A stretch of DNA of 64,000 bases from NCBI GenBank assembly GCA_035079385.1, contig JAVHKY010000003.1, forward strand, positions 10,395,501 through 10,459,500, written 5' to 3'. The notes under the pieces were generated by a model. The model did not search any database, was not told the DNA's origin, and saw only the letters and a program-made list of their open reading frames with translations. How positions within the stretch are numbered: the first letter of the stretch is position 1; every line of letters begins with the position of its first letter. Below, one piece after another: positions 48,695 through 58,304 of this stretch. Origin of the DNA: Aspidiotus rigidus. Lineage: Eukaryota > Arthropoda > Insecta > Hemiptera > Diaspididae. Made by a program: the position numbers and the translations under genes.

Positions 48695-48750
48695 AGACGG
48701 TCACCCATCCAAGTGGTGACCACGACTGAATTTGCTGATCATTGAGCGTA
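48695..48750 (-). pseudogene. 5S rRNA-like fragment
   Basis: CGGTCACCCATCCAAGT at about 48699 is the exact complement of the conserved 5S rRNA stretch ACTTGGATGGGTGACCG. The following ACCACGACTGAATTTGCTGA resembles, with several mismatches, the complement of the box A/C region. Only the 3' half is recognisable, so it is a pseudogene or the head of a 5S-derived SINE; no full 5S gene. Confidence 0.5.
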
Positions 48751-49083
48751 GCGCGTTAGGTTGAATAGTTATATAGCTAGGGTACTTACAGTGGTAGATT
48801 CGAAAGAAGGGCTATATTACCGAATCATAGATCAGTGCACCGCAACACACCACCAACACACCACAGCGTTACAATAGGGTGTAATGTGGTATACACGCTA
48901 CTGTCACCGCCACCTCACGCCTTGAGCAATGTTCAACGAGACATACTAACCAGGAGAGAGAACAGCTTCAAGTCAGAGAGAAAAGACCCCAAACATTTTG
49001 GTTGTGATAGAGGGGAAAAGTAAACATACGAAGAAACTCATTTTCATTGTGGAATGACAGTAAGAAATCTGTTTTGATTTTCC

Positions 49084-49084
<1 letters not shown>

Positions 49085-49134
<50 letters not shown>
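49085..49134. repeat. (CAA)n microsatellite
   Basis: About 17 perfect triplets. The poly-Cys frame on the - strand is an artefact. Confidence 0.97.
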
Positions 49135-50075
49135 GTAATAGTTACAGTGATGGTAATGCGTGACAGTAACAAATACAATGACATTCACGCAATGATGGTA
49201 ATGGTTATATGACGGTAATGCAGTGACGGTAACAGTTACAGTGATAGTAACAGTTGAAGTGGTAGTAACAGTTATAGTGGTAGTAATACAGTAATGGTAG
49301 CGCGCAACAGTAACAGTTACTGTAACAGTAATGCAATATTGAAAACAGTTGCATGGTTGGTAACACAATAACGGTGACATAGTGACAATAATAGTTAGGC
49401 CCGTCATACACGTGACCCACGCCATGCAAATTATGTAGTTCCGCGCACTCTACAGCACAAGTGGAGCGCTTTATACCTTGGCTATACAGCTACAGCGTAG
49501 CCAGGCTAACATAGCCAAGCTATTTGTTCTTGATATACCCCAGGCTATGTAGCCGGCGTAGTTTGTCTCTTATTGGTTGTTTGAAATAGGTGATAACAGT
49601 CTGGTTTTCAATTGGTGGTAGAACAGCTGATGTAGTCAACTACGTGAAGTTCAGGTGTGTGATCACTGGTGGTAGCTGTAGCTTTGGCTACATAGTTTGC
49701 GTGGCATAGCTCAGGTGTGTGATGGGCCTTATAGTAACAGTAATAATGTTACAGTGATGGTAATGCAGTAACAGTAGCGTGCAACAGTAACAGTTACTGT
49801 AACAGTAATGCAATATTGAAAACAGTTACAGTGTTGATTAACACAATAACGGTGATGCAGTAACAATAACAGTTATAGTTATGATAATGGTAATGATGTG
49901 GTGGTAACATTTTTGACAGTAACAGTTACAGTGACGGTAATGTGTGACAGTAACAGTTATAGTGATAGCAACGGTAATGATGTTATGGTAACTTGGTGAC
50001 AGTAACAATTACATTGATACATTACAGTGATTGCAACAGTTATAGTGATGGTAATGTGTGACGGTAACATCTATA
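49135..50075. repeat. short-unit minisatellite of GTAACA/GTGATG type
   Basis: About 600 bp of degenerate hexamer-based repeats (GACAGTAACAGTTACAGTGA, GGTAATG) split in two by a 333-bp insertion. The blocks on the two sides share longer phrases (CAACAGTAACAGTTACTGTA at about 49304 and 49781), so an array of higher-order units existed before the insertion. Confidence 0.85.
49397..49729. mobile_element. MITE inserted in the minisatellite
   Basis: Left end AGGCCCGTCATACACGTGAC, right end complement CAGGTGTGTGATGGGCCT; then CCACGCCATGCAAATTATGTA is mirrored by TACATAGTTTGCGTGGCAT. Interior text repeats GGCTATGTAGCC-like motifs. The target duplication is unclear because the surroundings are repetitive. 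Confidence 0.72.
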
Positions 50076-50096
50076 TTTTACCAAGCTACAAAATTT

Positions 50097-50374
50097 TAAA
50101 TAGAGAGTCGAATATGTCCGGCACTGCCGTCCAAAATATGAAAAATTCAAAAAATAAACCAATAAATGACTATTTATTTATCTATTAATTAAAAACCCGA
50201 CGTTTCGACAGTAACAACTGTCATTCTCAAGGGTTAAAACGTGAGATGACAGTCGTTACTGTCGAAACGTCGGGTTTTTAATTAATAGATAAATAAATAG
50301 TCATTTATTTGTTTATTTTTTGAATTTTTCATATTTTGGACGGCAGTGCCGGACATATTCGACTCTCTATTTAT
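50097..50374. repeat. long palindrome, about 120-bp arms
   Basis: Left arm TAGAGAGTCGAATATGTCCG... and right arm ...CGGACATATTCGACTCTCTA are almost perfect complements, with the centre near 50235. The inner part carries CGACGTTTCGACAGTAACAA, TGTCATTCTCAAGG and their complements. A foldback MITE is likely. It resembles the 35.45-kb palindrome only in the GACGTTTCGA core. Confidence 0.93.
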
Positions 50375-50379
50375 ATAAT

Positions 50380-51605
50380 CCGTCCAGATAAATAATTAAT
50401 TCTTAAGTTTACAAAATTTTAATGCGCAAGAAACTTGCCTGTCACATTGAAGCGGGGGAATCAAACATATGAGTATTGCACAATAACGAGAGGTAATATT
50501 GGAAAATGGGAAATAGCATGGTACTCAGCGTCAAAATACTTCTTGAAAAAGGTTCTATAGTTCATGTTCAATGTTCATCCCAAAATTTGAATAAATTTTT
50601 TTTCCCCATCTTTGGTGCTTTATAACAGAGTATCCAAAGTAGTTGCCTTTATAATTTTAAGAAATCCCTCAAGCCCTCCCCTAGTAGCTGAAATACCGCG
50701 TCCAACTTGTACACTCTCTCACCATTGACCTTTACAAATTGCTTTGTTGAAATGCATTGCACAGAATATATTTTTTCACGTGTGTTAGTTGTAGTGATGG
50801 TTAGGCTTATATAAACAGATTTAATTTTATTTTCTTTGGAAGTGTTTTTATAATTTTTGCTGGATTCTCCTCCCAAACTGCTTGATACAGTACCGCTATT
50901 TATGACTTGCGTATTTGTGTGGATTACATCTCTTCCATTAAATTGATAAAAACACTTGTATTCATGTACAACACACTTACACACGCGAAGAAACACTAGT
51001 CCTTTTTCTATGTTGCTTGGTCACATTCCTAATCATCATAGTTTTGTTGAGGACTTATGAAGGGGAGCTGGATTTGACTTGATTGCTTGAGAGCAAGTAT
51101 CGCACAGTAATTCAACAGCTGTTATTGACTTACTTACAGATACTAAAAGCTTTTCTTGACTTAACAGAGAAAATTTGAAAATATTTCCAAGTGGTTTCCC
51201 CAATTTGAAGCTGTTTCGATGTTACAAAATGTTTATGAACCGATCTTATCTCAGAAGGGCGTTCCTCAAATTTTCCACTAAACCTGATCAAACCTCCTTC
51301 ACTTCCTAGCCTACAGACTCTTGAAATACATACAGTTCCAGGGTCAACATTCTTTCTTTCTAGAATGGCTAAGGAAATCTTTGAAAATTATCTTCTCATT
51401 TCCAAGTCGATTAGCCTTAAGCTATGGCGTAAGCTTTGCTGGCTTCTTGAACAGAAAGTACGAAGAAAACAGAGCTTTTATCTGAGTAGTCGCAGCTACT
51501 AATTCTTTTTCCCACCTGTGATTTCGACGTACCGCACACTTACATATTGCCTTATTTTAAAAATTCTTCATTCTATCGTTCAAACAATGTTTGTCTTTAT
51601 TCCAG
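50380..51605. other. no recognised feature
   Basis: The frame at 50649-50996 (-) has no domain. No transposon ends. It may be intron if the distal side exon is real. Confidence 0.4.
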
Positions 51606-51683
51606 AAAGGAAATGATTTCGCATCTCAAAAAGAAAATGACCAAGTGAATGCGAGCGCGCAGTACGTTGCCACAAGATTCTAG
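51606..51683 (+). CDS. side: candidate alternative last exon of side
   Basis: It lies after TTTATTCCAG and is open in phase 0 for 25 residues (KGNDFASQ... to YVATRF) and a TAG. If the weak donor ACG|GTATAG at the end of the 46792 exon is used, the receptor would end ...REST-KGNDF...TRF and lose the STV terminus. This is inference from splice signals and phase only; a 78-bp open stretch after an acceptor can arise by chance. Confidence 0.4.
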   Translation, partial: KGNDFASQKENDQVNASAQYVATRF

Positions 51684-52105
51684 TGAACTTGGATCAGAGC
51701 TAGCCTGCGTTCGACAATTAAGTCAACAATTCTTCCGGTACCACGATGGACTGTAAAGAACGACTGGCATTCTTTCGTCAAACAAATTTATCATCGTTCT
51801 TTCGCTATTGTCGTGATTTATTTTCCGGGACGAAATTTGAATTTTCTACGAAGATCAATCGGATGTCGACATTCATTTGAAGTGTTCGAAACACACTTGC
51901 ATGACCTCGTGTGTCAGCCTTCAAGGGCGAAATTATAACTCCTACAAAGGATCTCGTTACTATTATACGTAAGATATTATTCGAATACCGAAGTGTTATT
52001 TTTTATTCTTCTAAACTTGATTATTATTACCGGTATGAAGAAAAAAAAAAAGAAAATGTGATACTAAAATAGAATGACAGTAGTTACTCTAGTTAAAATC
52101 GTAAA

Positions 52106-52111
52106 AATAAA
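52106..52111 (+). terminator. possible polyadenylation signal for the distal side exon
   Basis: A canonical AATAAA lies 423 bp after the TAG of the candidate distal exon, in AT-rich DNA. It would serve only the longer isoform. Confidence 0.3.
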
Positions 52112-52259
52112 ATATTGAAAATATGCGACACAAAATTTGTTCTGAAGTTACCTTCTTTTTTCAAAATTGAATTTCCTGCTTGTTTTGGTTTGTACACTTT
52201 TAATGTTTTCATCGGCACATCAGCCCTCCCAGCCTACTATTGGAAATCTACAAGTTCGA

Positions 52260-53060
52260 GTTTCCCTGTCCTAGCATACAGTATAATATTAGGCTATACT
52301 GGCTTTAAACTGGGCTTAAACTAGCCATTAATTGCATTATACTAGCTTTAAACTAGGCCTAGCAAGGCTTCAATAAACTAGCATATACTGGGCTTACCCT
52401 AGGCTTAGCATACAATGTTTCCTCTCTTGCTGGAACTAGCCTTAATTACATTATATTAGTTGTAAACTAGGCCTAGCATACGCCTCTGCTATGCTATACT
52501 AGGCTTCTTTCAAAAGAGAGGAATGTTGATGACGTCACGAGCTCTATGACTTCACAAGCAGATTTAACGGTGGATAATGAGGTCACAAGGAGGTCTGAAG
52601 TGGTTTATGTCTTCACTGTTCCTTTATCCGCCATCAAAAATTCTCAAATTTGAGACTGGGTTTCCTCTTTACTAGGCTTCAACTAGATCTACCATATATT
52701 GCTATGCAAGCCACATACTACGCTTTACTAACGTTAAACTGTGTCAAACTAGGCCTAGCGTACGGCTATGCACCGCTATACTAATACTAAACTATACTAG
52801 GCTTCCGTCAAAACAGAGGAATATGGATGACATCACGGATGTTGTTTACAAGTCTGATGACGCACCCTCAGGCAAATTCAACCATGATATCACGAACTAA
52901 TGACGCGTCACTGATGGTAATGACGTCACAAGCAGATTCAAAGGATGATGATGCGACGTTTTAAGGAGGTTTGAACTGGTTGATGTCTTTACTGTGCCTT
53001 TGTCCACTATTGAAAATTCGCATGTTTAGGACACTGGGTTTCCTCTTTTTAATATCTCTA
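52260..53060. repeat. duplicated block with CTAGGCCTAGCATA motifs
   Basis: Motifs of the type AAACTAGGCCTAGC and GGCTTCAACTAG recur many times (52260-52510, 52670-52810). Each cluster is followed by a related block with GACGTCACAAGCAGATTC, TGATGTCTT.ACTGTGCC and GGGTTTCCTCTTT (52530-52690 and 52915-53060). So a unit of about 350 bp was duplicated. A similar CCTAGA/TAGTATAA text lies at 41780-41840. Confidence 0.65.
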
Positions 53061-53228
53061 CCGGCGTGGCACCCCAGCCGTGTATCGGAAATCTTCATGT
53101 CCAAATCCGAGCTGATCTGCCCCCCTCAGAAAATTTGCGCGATGTATACTAGACTAAGACTGGTTATGAACGAGCGCAGAAGACGCCTAGTATACAATCG
53201 ATATATCTATACAATCAATAATTATAAT

Positions 53229-53490
53229 CAGTGATGCAACCTGCAAAACCATACCATAAGTCGCACTGGCGGGAATACCATGTGTAAAACCCATTTTCAC
53301 AATAGGCAACTACACATGCTGTAAACACAAATATCTTCGTGTTGTCTGCCGAACATCTGCGCCAGCACGATGTTACTCAAAAGAAACAATTTTGGTAACT
53401 GCATGTTGATATCTTTATATTCCGAGGCGAGTTTTACGCAGGGTGGTCCCGCCAGCGCGACTTATGGTATGGTTTTGCAGGTTGCATCAC
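53229..53490. mobile_element. hAT-type MITE, 262 bp
   Basis: Left end CAGTGATGCAACCTGCAAAA, right end complement GGTTTTGCAGGTTGCATCAC; similarity continues to the CGCACTGGCGGGA region. Perfect 8-bp duplications ATTATAAT (53221-53228, 53491-53498). The right end lacks the last TG. No coding capacity. Confidence 0.85.
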
Positions 53491-53499
53491 ATTATAATA

Positions 53500-55290
53500 C
53501 AGGTAAATGATTCAATGATTTTCCATGGAGCGGAGAAACCTACTTTTTGACAGGGAACCTGTTCTAAATAATTTTCCCTGAACTGGCAGCTAGATCGAGC
53601 AACTATTAAAAGACATTAAAAAAATTATCTTTATTTATTTGGCTCCACCAGAACATTTTTCTGGTCGATTTTCCTATTCTCAGAACTTTCTCGTGACCCA
53701 TGAAGAACGATCAGGATTGGTTAATTATTAATCATGAACACGCCCCGTAAATTTTTTTTTGGTTTCACTAGACGCCAAACTACTCCAACAATTGGCTTTT
53801 AAAAGAACAATTATTGCCCAAAAAAATGTAGAGATAGGTGGTTCCAGAACCTACCGCTAACTCACCGCGGTAAACATTGTACCCTCTTGGAGCCTTCGAA
53901 TGCAAAGGGCTTCAGGGATTCAAAAGGGGAAACTAGATTTCAAATGAGAATTAAATGGGTCGTTTTACCCAAAGAAGCTCAAAGATCCGAGAAGAGGCTT
54001 CATGTTTGTCCCTGTTGAAGCCCTTTGAGTCTGGGAATTCAAAGAGCTTTAACTGGGGGAAAAATGTAACGAGGGGGTCAACAAGGCTTCAAATGAGGAT
54101 CAGAGGGGTAGTTTTTCCAATTTTTATCAGGGCTTTAGAGGGGAAACAAATTGTTTACCGTGGTGCAAAAGGTTTGGAGCCGGAGTTGGCTCTAGGGTCT
54201 GCAAGCCCAAAGTGGAGCTGGGAACTGAAAAGAAGGATCGGGCCAGCTCTCAATGGCTCCAAAAAAGAAATATCACAAGCCCTCTCGGTTCCTTCGGTAT
54301 TTTTGGACTTTATCGAAAGCAAAAAGCTGGGACCATTTTCAACTCTGAAGTTTGGAGCTGAAGTTGAATTAAGAAGTGGGGGGTAAGAGCTGAAGCTAGA
54401 ATTGGGAGCTAATAAATAATAATGAAAACAATTCTCAAAGGCAATACACGAAGTTGAGGCTGAGTCTTGAAACCGCGCACGCAGCGTAGTACAGGTCCTA
54501 CGTAAGACTCTTTGTTTTCTAAATATTTGACTAACTTATGAAAAAACAACTGGCAAATTTAGTTTTGAAAAAAAAAAACATATGCGTCGTACGTGTGAGA
54601 CAATCATAGTTTAGAACTTTCATCACGTTCGCGAATTTCTTTGAAACAGCTCGCTATGCAGCCATTGATAACTGTGAAGGAAAGAATTATAATATTATAT
54701 AGAATTTTTTATATTTAGTGAAAAACCTATGAATTTGAAAACTTTGAAAGGTTCCAAAATAAAATACGTCGTCTGAAATTTCACTTTTTAGCACTTGTGG
54801 TACAAACTTCGGATGAATTTCAAAAGGTAAGGTCACAAGTATATCTGGAGTAATGGTCCATGAAGGAGGATTTTAGAAAAGATTTTAAAAGACTCAGGTC
54901 CGAATTTAAGGGTACATTCTAGGGGCGGAGTTGCCATGATCCGCGAATACATATTTTCTCGTCACTTCGCTCAAAAAACGTGGTCCGGTGCATAATTCAT
55001 GCACAATTTGTTGTTTTACAAGTATAATCCTCCTCTTGTTGTTGCGTGGGCATGTCTGCTATCATGAATTTAAAATTTTCATACCAACTACCCATCGAAA
55101 CAGTAGGTATTAATCGCTCTGATACGATTTAAACAGAAGATCATCATTGTGCTTTGGATCACTAAATAATAATACTCATTGGTTCAGGAGTTGAATCACT
55201 CTTGTTTCTTCAGCAACCCCGCGAGCAACAAAATCACCGATACTTCAACGACATACAAATAGAGTATACAAAAATAAAGAAAACATAATT
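53500..55290. other. no recognised gene
   Basis: A CAGGGAACCTGTTCTAAATA phrase near 53552 resembles the 41.7-kb element end. The 143-codon frame at 53955-54386 (+) is built of repeated GGAGCTG and AAGCCC text and has no domain. Confidence 0.4.
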
Positions 55291-55291
55291 C

Positions 55292-55976
55292 CTATTGAAC
55301 AAAAGGAACGAGAGTCCAAATTAGTTGTCCTCTGCTTAGGTCGGGTATTCGATTTAAGTAATTAACCCAATGTTCGATTTTTATGATATTCATTCCACTT
55401 TCGTCACTTTTTGGCGTTAATTCCAGACTCTCAGAAACACTATAATAGTAGAAAACGGAATGCGGCTCCCCTCCATAAGAAATGTAAAAATTTGAAATAG
55501 TTAAAAAACGGTCAAATTGAAGTTCGCGCATAGGACATTCAAAAACGCGGACTTTCATATCCTCGTGGTCGATTTGAGAAAAAAAAGTGACCCTACGGAG
55601 CACGCATTCGTTCCTGAATTTCCAATCCATCTGCGGTTTAAGAATACGTCCCAAATAAGAAGAATCTCGTGGTTTTAGATAAAGTCGCGGTTTTAGGAAA
55701 ACTTTTTCCCACACTTTGACGCACAATTTCACCTTGTCTAAAGGAGACATTTTCAGGTCACAAATTGGATCACGTTGACAAGAACTGTTCGCTGAAAATA
55801 ATTTCATCGATGATGTAGGTTGGAATAGAAAAAAAGGTAGGTAGATATTTTTCTTACAAACCTGATGAATAATATTCTACAAAACATTTCTCCATTTCTA
55901 GTCTATCGAAATCGCAAGCTGCATATGTCGCGTGAGTATTGATCCAAATGAGACCAACAATCAACTGTATCAGCAT
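55292..55976 (-). CDS. small secreted protein, two exons, unknown family
   Basis: Exon 1 55976-55862, donor TCATCAG|GTTTGT; exon 2 55791-55292, acceptor TTATTTTCAG. The phases join (1+2) to give 204 residues. The N-terminus MLIQLIVGLIWINTHATYA is a clear signal peptide, with cleavage likely before ACDFDR. The mature part has clustered cysteines in its first third (CDF, EKC, SSC, PIC, KLC) and two more further on (NEC, FEC), with no membrane segment or known domain that I recognise. The intron is 70 bp. The codon run is long and unbroken, unlike the decayed frames around it. Function unknown. Confidence 0.75.
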
Positions 55977-56103
55977 TTTGAGATTTGCGAATTCTGTTCG
56001 AGCGAATCAAATAATGCTACGTGCATGTATCAAGTATCTAGATGAATACCGTATATGATTGTATTGATTTTTTTAATGTGGTTCGCTTACAGAACGATCG
56101 AGC

Positions 56104-56118
56104 ATATTATATTTAAAA
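56104..56118 (-). promoter_or_regulatory. possible TATA region of the secreted-protein gene
   Basis: On the - strand TTTTAAATATAATAT lies about 130 bp before the ATG. This is a reasonable distance for a TATA element and a short leader, but the region is AT-rich and such strings are frequent. Confidence 0.25.
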
Positions 56119-56129
56119 GGTGATGAAAA

Positions 56130-56757
56130 CAAATAAATATATGAAAAACAGGTGATAGTCAAGGTACGTGTACTTATTATCTAGACTAAGTATAATTTCT
56201 TATTGATAATTCTTAAAATTCTCTCTCACACAAACGCGTGCTCATTGAACTCACACCGACGTCGGTATTGAAAATATACCACGTGTACGTATGAGTTTCT
56301 CGATAGAATAATTTGTTCAAGTATTCGAGGTACCTCTATAGAATATCTCCTTCCAAATTATTTGTTCTCACATAGATTTGATCCAAATATAGGGTAAACA
56401 GAGAAAATTATCGAGTCCTAATAAATTTTACATCCGAATTAAGTTTATGGTTTGGACACCGTTGTATATTCCCCATAAACCAAATCGACCATCACCATAA
56501 TTATGGTCGATGTTGGCGACTGAAAATAGACCAAATATTGGTACCACCAGGAAATGGTTGATTTTTAGTAAATTTCTGAGATGAATCGACTAAATTTTGA
56601 CTATTTTAGTTAATTGTTGGTCAGATAGTACTCCTTCCAAATTTTGACGATAATTTTTGGTTGATTCTTAATAATTATACGGAATAAGATATTTAAAGTC
56701 CTTTCTTGGACGTTATACTGTCAATACAGATTTGAACTTTTCGTCGTTTTTTAGTCT
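56130..56757. other. no gene; text related to 61.1-61.3 kb
   Basis: Phrases such as TTTTTAGTCGATTTCTAGG beyond 61100 and the GGTTGATTTTTAGTAAATTT text here suggest that element B split a longer repeat-rich stretch. No ORF. Confidence 0.35.
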
Positions 56758-57018
56758 AACATTGATAATATCGGAACTCATAATGAGTGAGTGAGGTGTA
56801 AGTAGAGCACTAATATTGAAAAAGTTTTTTTTTCAATTGTACAAATGTATATTCCTTTATTAGTTGCTTTTACAAGTAGGTAGAGTACTTTCGGGTGTTA
56901 TCCCATCATCAGTTGTGTCGCAACTGGAGAACAAGGCCTTAACCATGAGTTTTTATAGTATAACACTGTGATCTTATTGGCTTTAACAATGCTGTGTTGT
57001 GATTGGTTCACTTCTTAG

Positions 57019-57179
57019 TGCGGATTCATAGTGGCGCAGCGAACAAGCAAACAAAGCAGGGCAGAGAAAATATCCTTTTGTATTTTCTCTTCTCTGTTCT
57101 GCTCTGTTCCCCTCCTGCCTACGAAACGCTGCGCTGCTTTCTTTGCTTGATTAGATCAAGCGCCACTATAAATGTGCTC
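57019..57179. mobile_element. 161-bp MITE inside Penelope B
   Basis: Ends TGCGGATTCATAGTGGCGC and the complement GCGCCACTATAAATGTGCTC, flanked by TTAG on both sides (57015-57018, 57180-57183). Comparison with elements A and the sense arm shows the uninterrupted target CACTTCTTAGAAACTTATTC, so the boundaries are well fixed. Interior is AAGCAAAGCAG-rich and partly self-complementary. Confidence 0.88.
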
Positions 57180-57301
57180 TTAGAAACTTATTCTTACAAT
57201 AATATGACATTGTGTTCTTATTGGCTAAAACATACTGCTTTGTGATTGGTTCAACCTATTGTCCTAAATGCTGCGTTTCTATTGGCTACCTGGATTCCTG
57301 C

Positions 57302-57853
57302 CGTTTCTACAGTCAGGAAAGGGGACTTGCGATGGGATCACCACTGTCACCAATACTGGCGGAGATATTCATGAATGATATGGAAAACAAGATATTGAAG
57401 GGCAGCAAGTTCAGAAACTCGATCAAACACTGGGCCAGATATGTAGATGATATCCTAATTGTGTGGTCAGGCACTGATAGACAGGTGGATCTATTCCTTT
57501 CAGAAATAAACGCGATGGATGAGAGCATCAAATTCACAGTGGAAAAAGGCAATGAGACCATCAACTATTTGGACCTTACACTCACAATGGAGAACAATAG
57601 AATAGAATACAAAATCTACAGGAAGCCGACACATACTGACACCATCATCCCAAATGACTCCTACCACCACCCCAAGCACAAGTTGGCGGGAATCCAGAAC
57701 TACTGCTATCGGGCAATTTCTATCCTCAAGAACAACAAAGAGAAGAGGAAAGAGATCGAGATAGTAAAGCAGATCGCAGAAACCAATGACTACCGCAGAT
57801 GTGTGGTGGAGGGGAATCTTTGGGAAAATGGAAACAAAGAAAGGAACCCATGA
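57302..57853 (+). pseudogene. Penelope RT, C-terminal half (element B)
   Basis: Starts at the junction with FYSQERGLAMGSPLSP and continues ARYVDDILIVWSG, INYLDLTL and IYRKPTHTDTIIPNDSYHHP. The first 300 or so RT residues are missing. Unlike element A, the frame stays open through the KPTHTD segment. It is lost near 57790 by a 10-base insertion relative to A, after which the GIY-YIG frame takes over. Confidence 0.88.
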
Positions 57854-58304
57854 TAGCATAGTGAGAAAGTACTCCGGATCGATACCATATATAGGAAAGT
57901 ACACAAACAAGGTGATAAAGGCGTTCAATGGCTACGATGTGAATGTGGGGATCCAGAATAACCAACCCATGTTGAAGAGAATCAGCAATGACCAGACGGA
58001 ACAAAAGGACAAGGAAAGCTTGAGCGGAATGTACAAGCTCAGTTGTGAACAGTGCGAGGGGATCTATATCGGCGAGACTGGGAGAAAGTTTGAGATCAGG
58101 AGAAAGGAGCACAAAACGTCGAGGGAGAAAGAAGATGGCAAGTCACTGTTTTGGGAAACACTGTAACGAGGAAAACCACGATGGAGAGGGAATATTTGAA
58201 GTCATACACGTAGAGAATCGCACAAAGAGAAGAAAACTCTGGGAGCAAATGGAGATTGCGATAGCCAAGAGGAAGAAAGCCTGCCTCTTGCACAATGTAA
58301 TCAC
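57786..58304 (+). pseudogene. Penelope GIY-YIG endonuclease (element B)
   Basis: Reads IGKYTNKVIKAFNGYDVNVG, then CEGIYIGETGRKFEIRRKEH. A frameshift at KSLF (about 58150) is followed by FGKHCNEENHDGEG in the frame of 58045-58329. The hAT insertion lies after NVIT, at the very end of the coding region or in the 3' DNA. Confidence 0.87.

Noticed and set aside
48973..49425. 150-codon frame with poly-Cys and Thr-Val repeats
   Set aside because: Reads through the (CAA)n and GTAACA-type repeats on the opposite strand.
53955..54386. 143-codon frame
   Set aside because: Repetitive text and no recognisable domain; may be chance.
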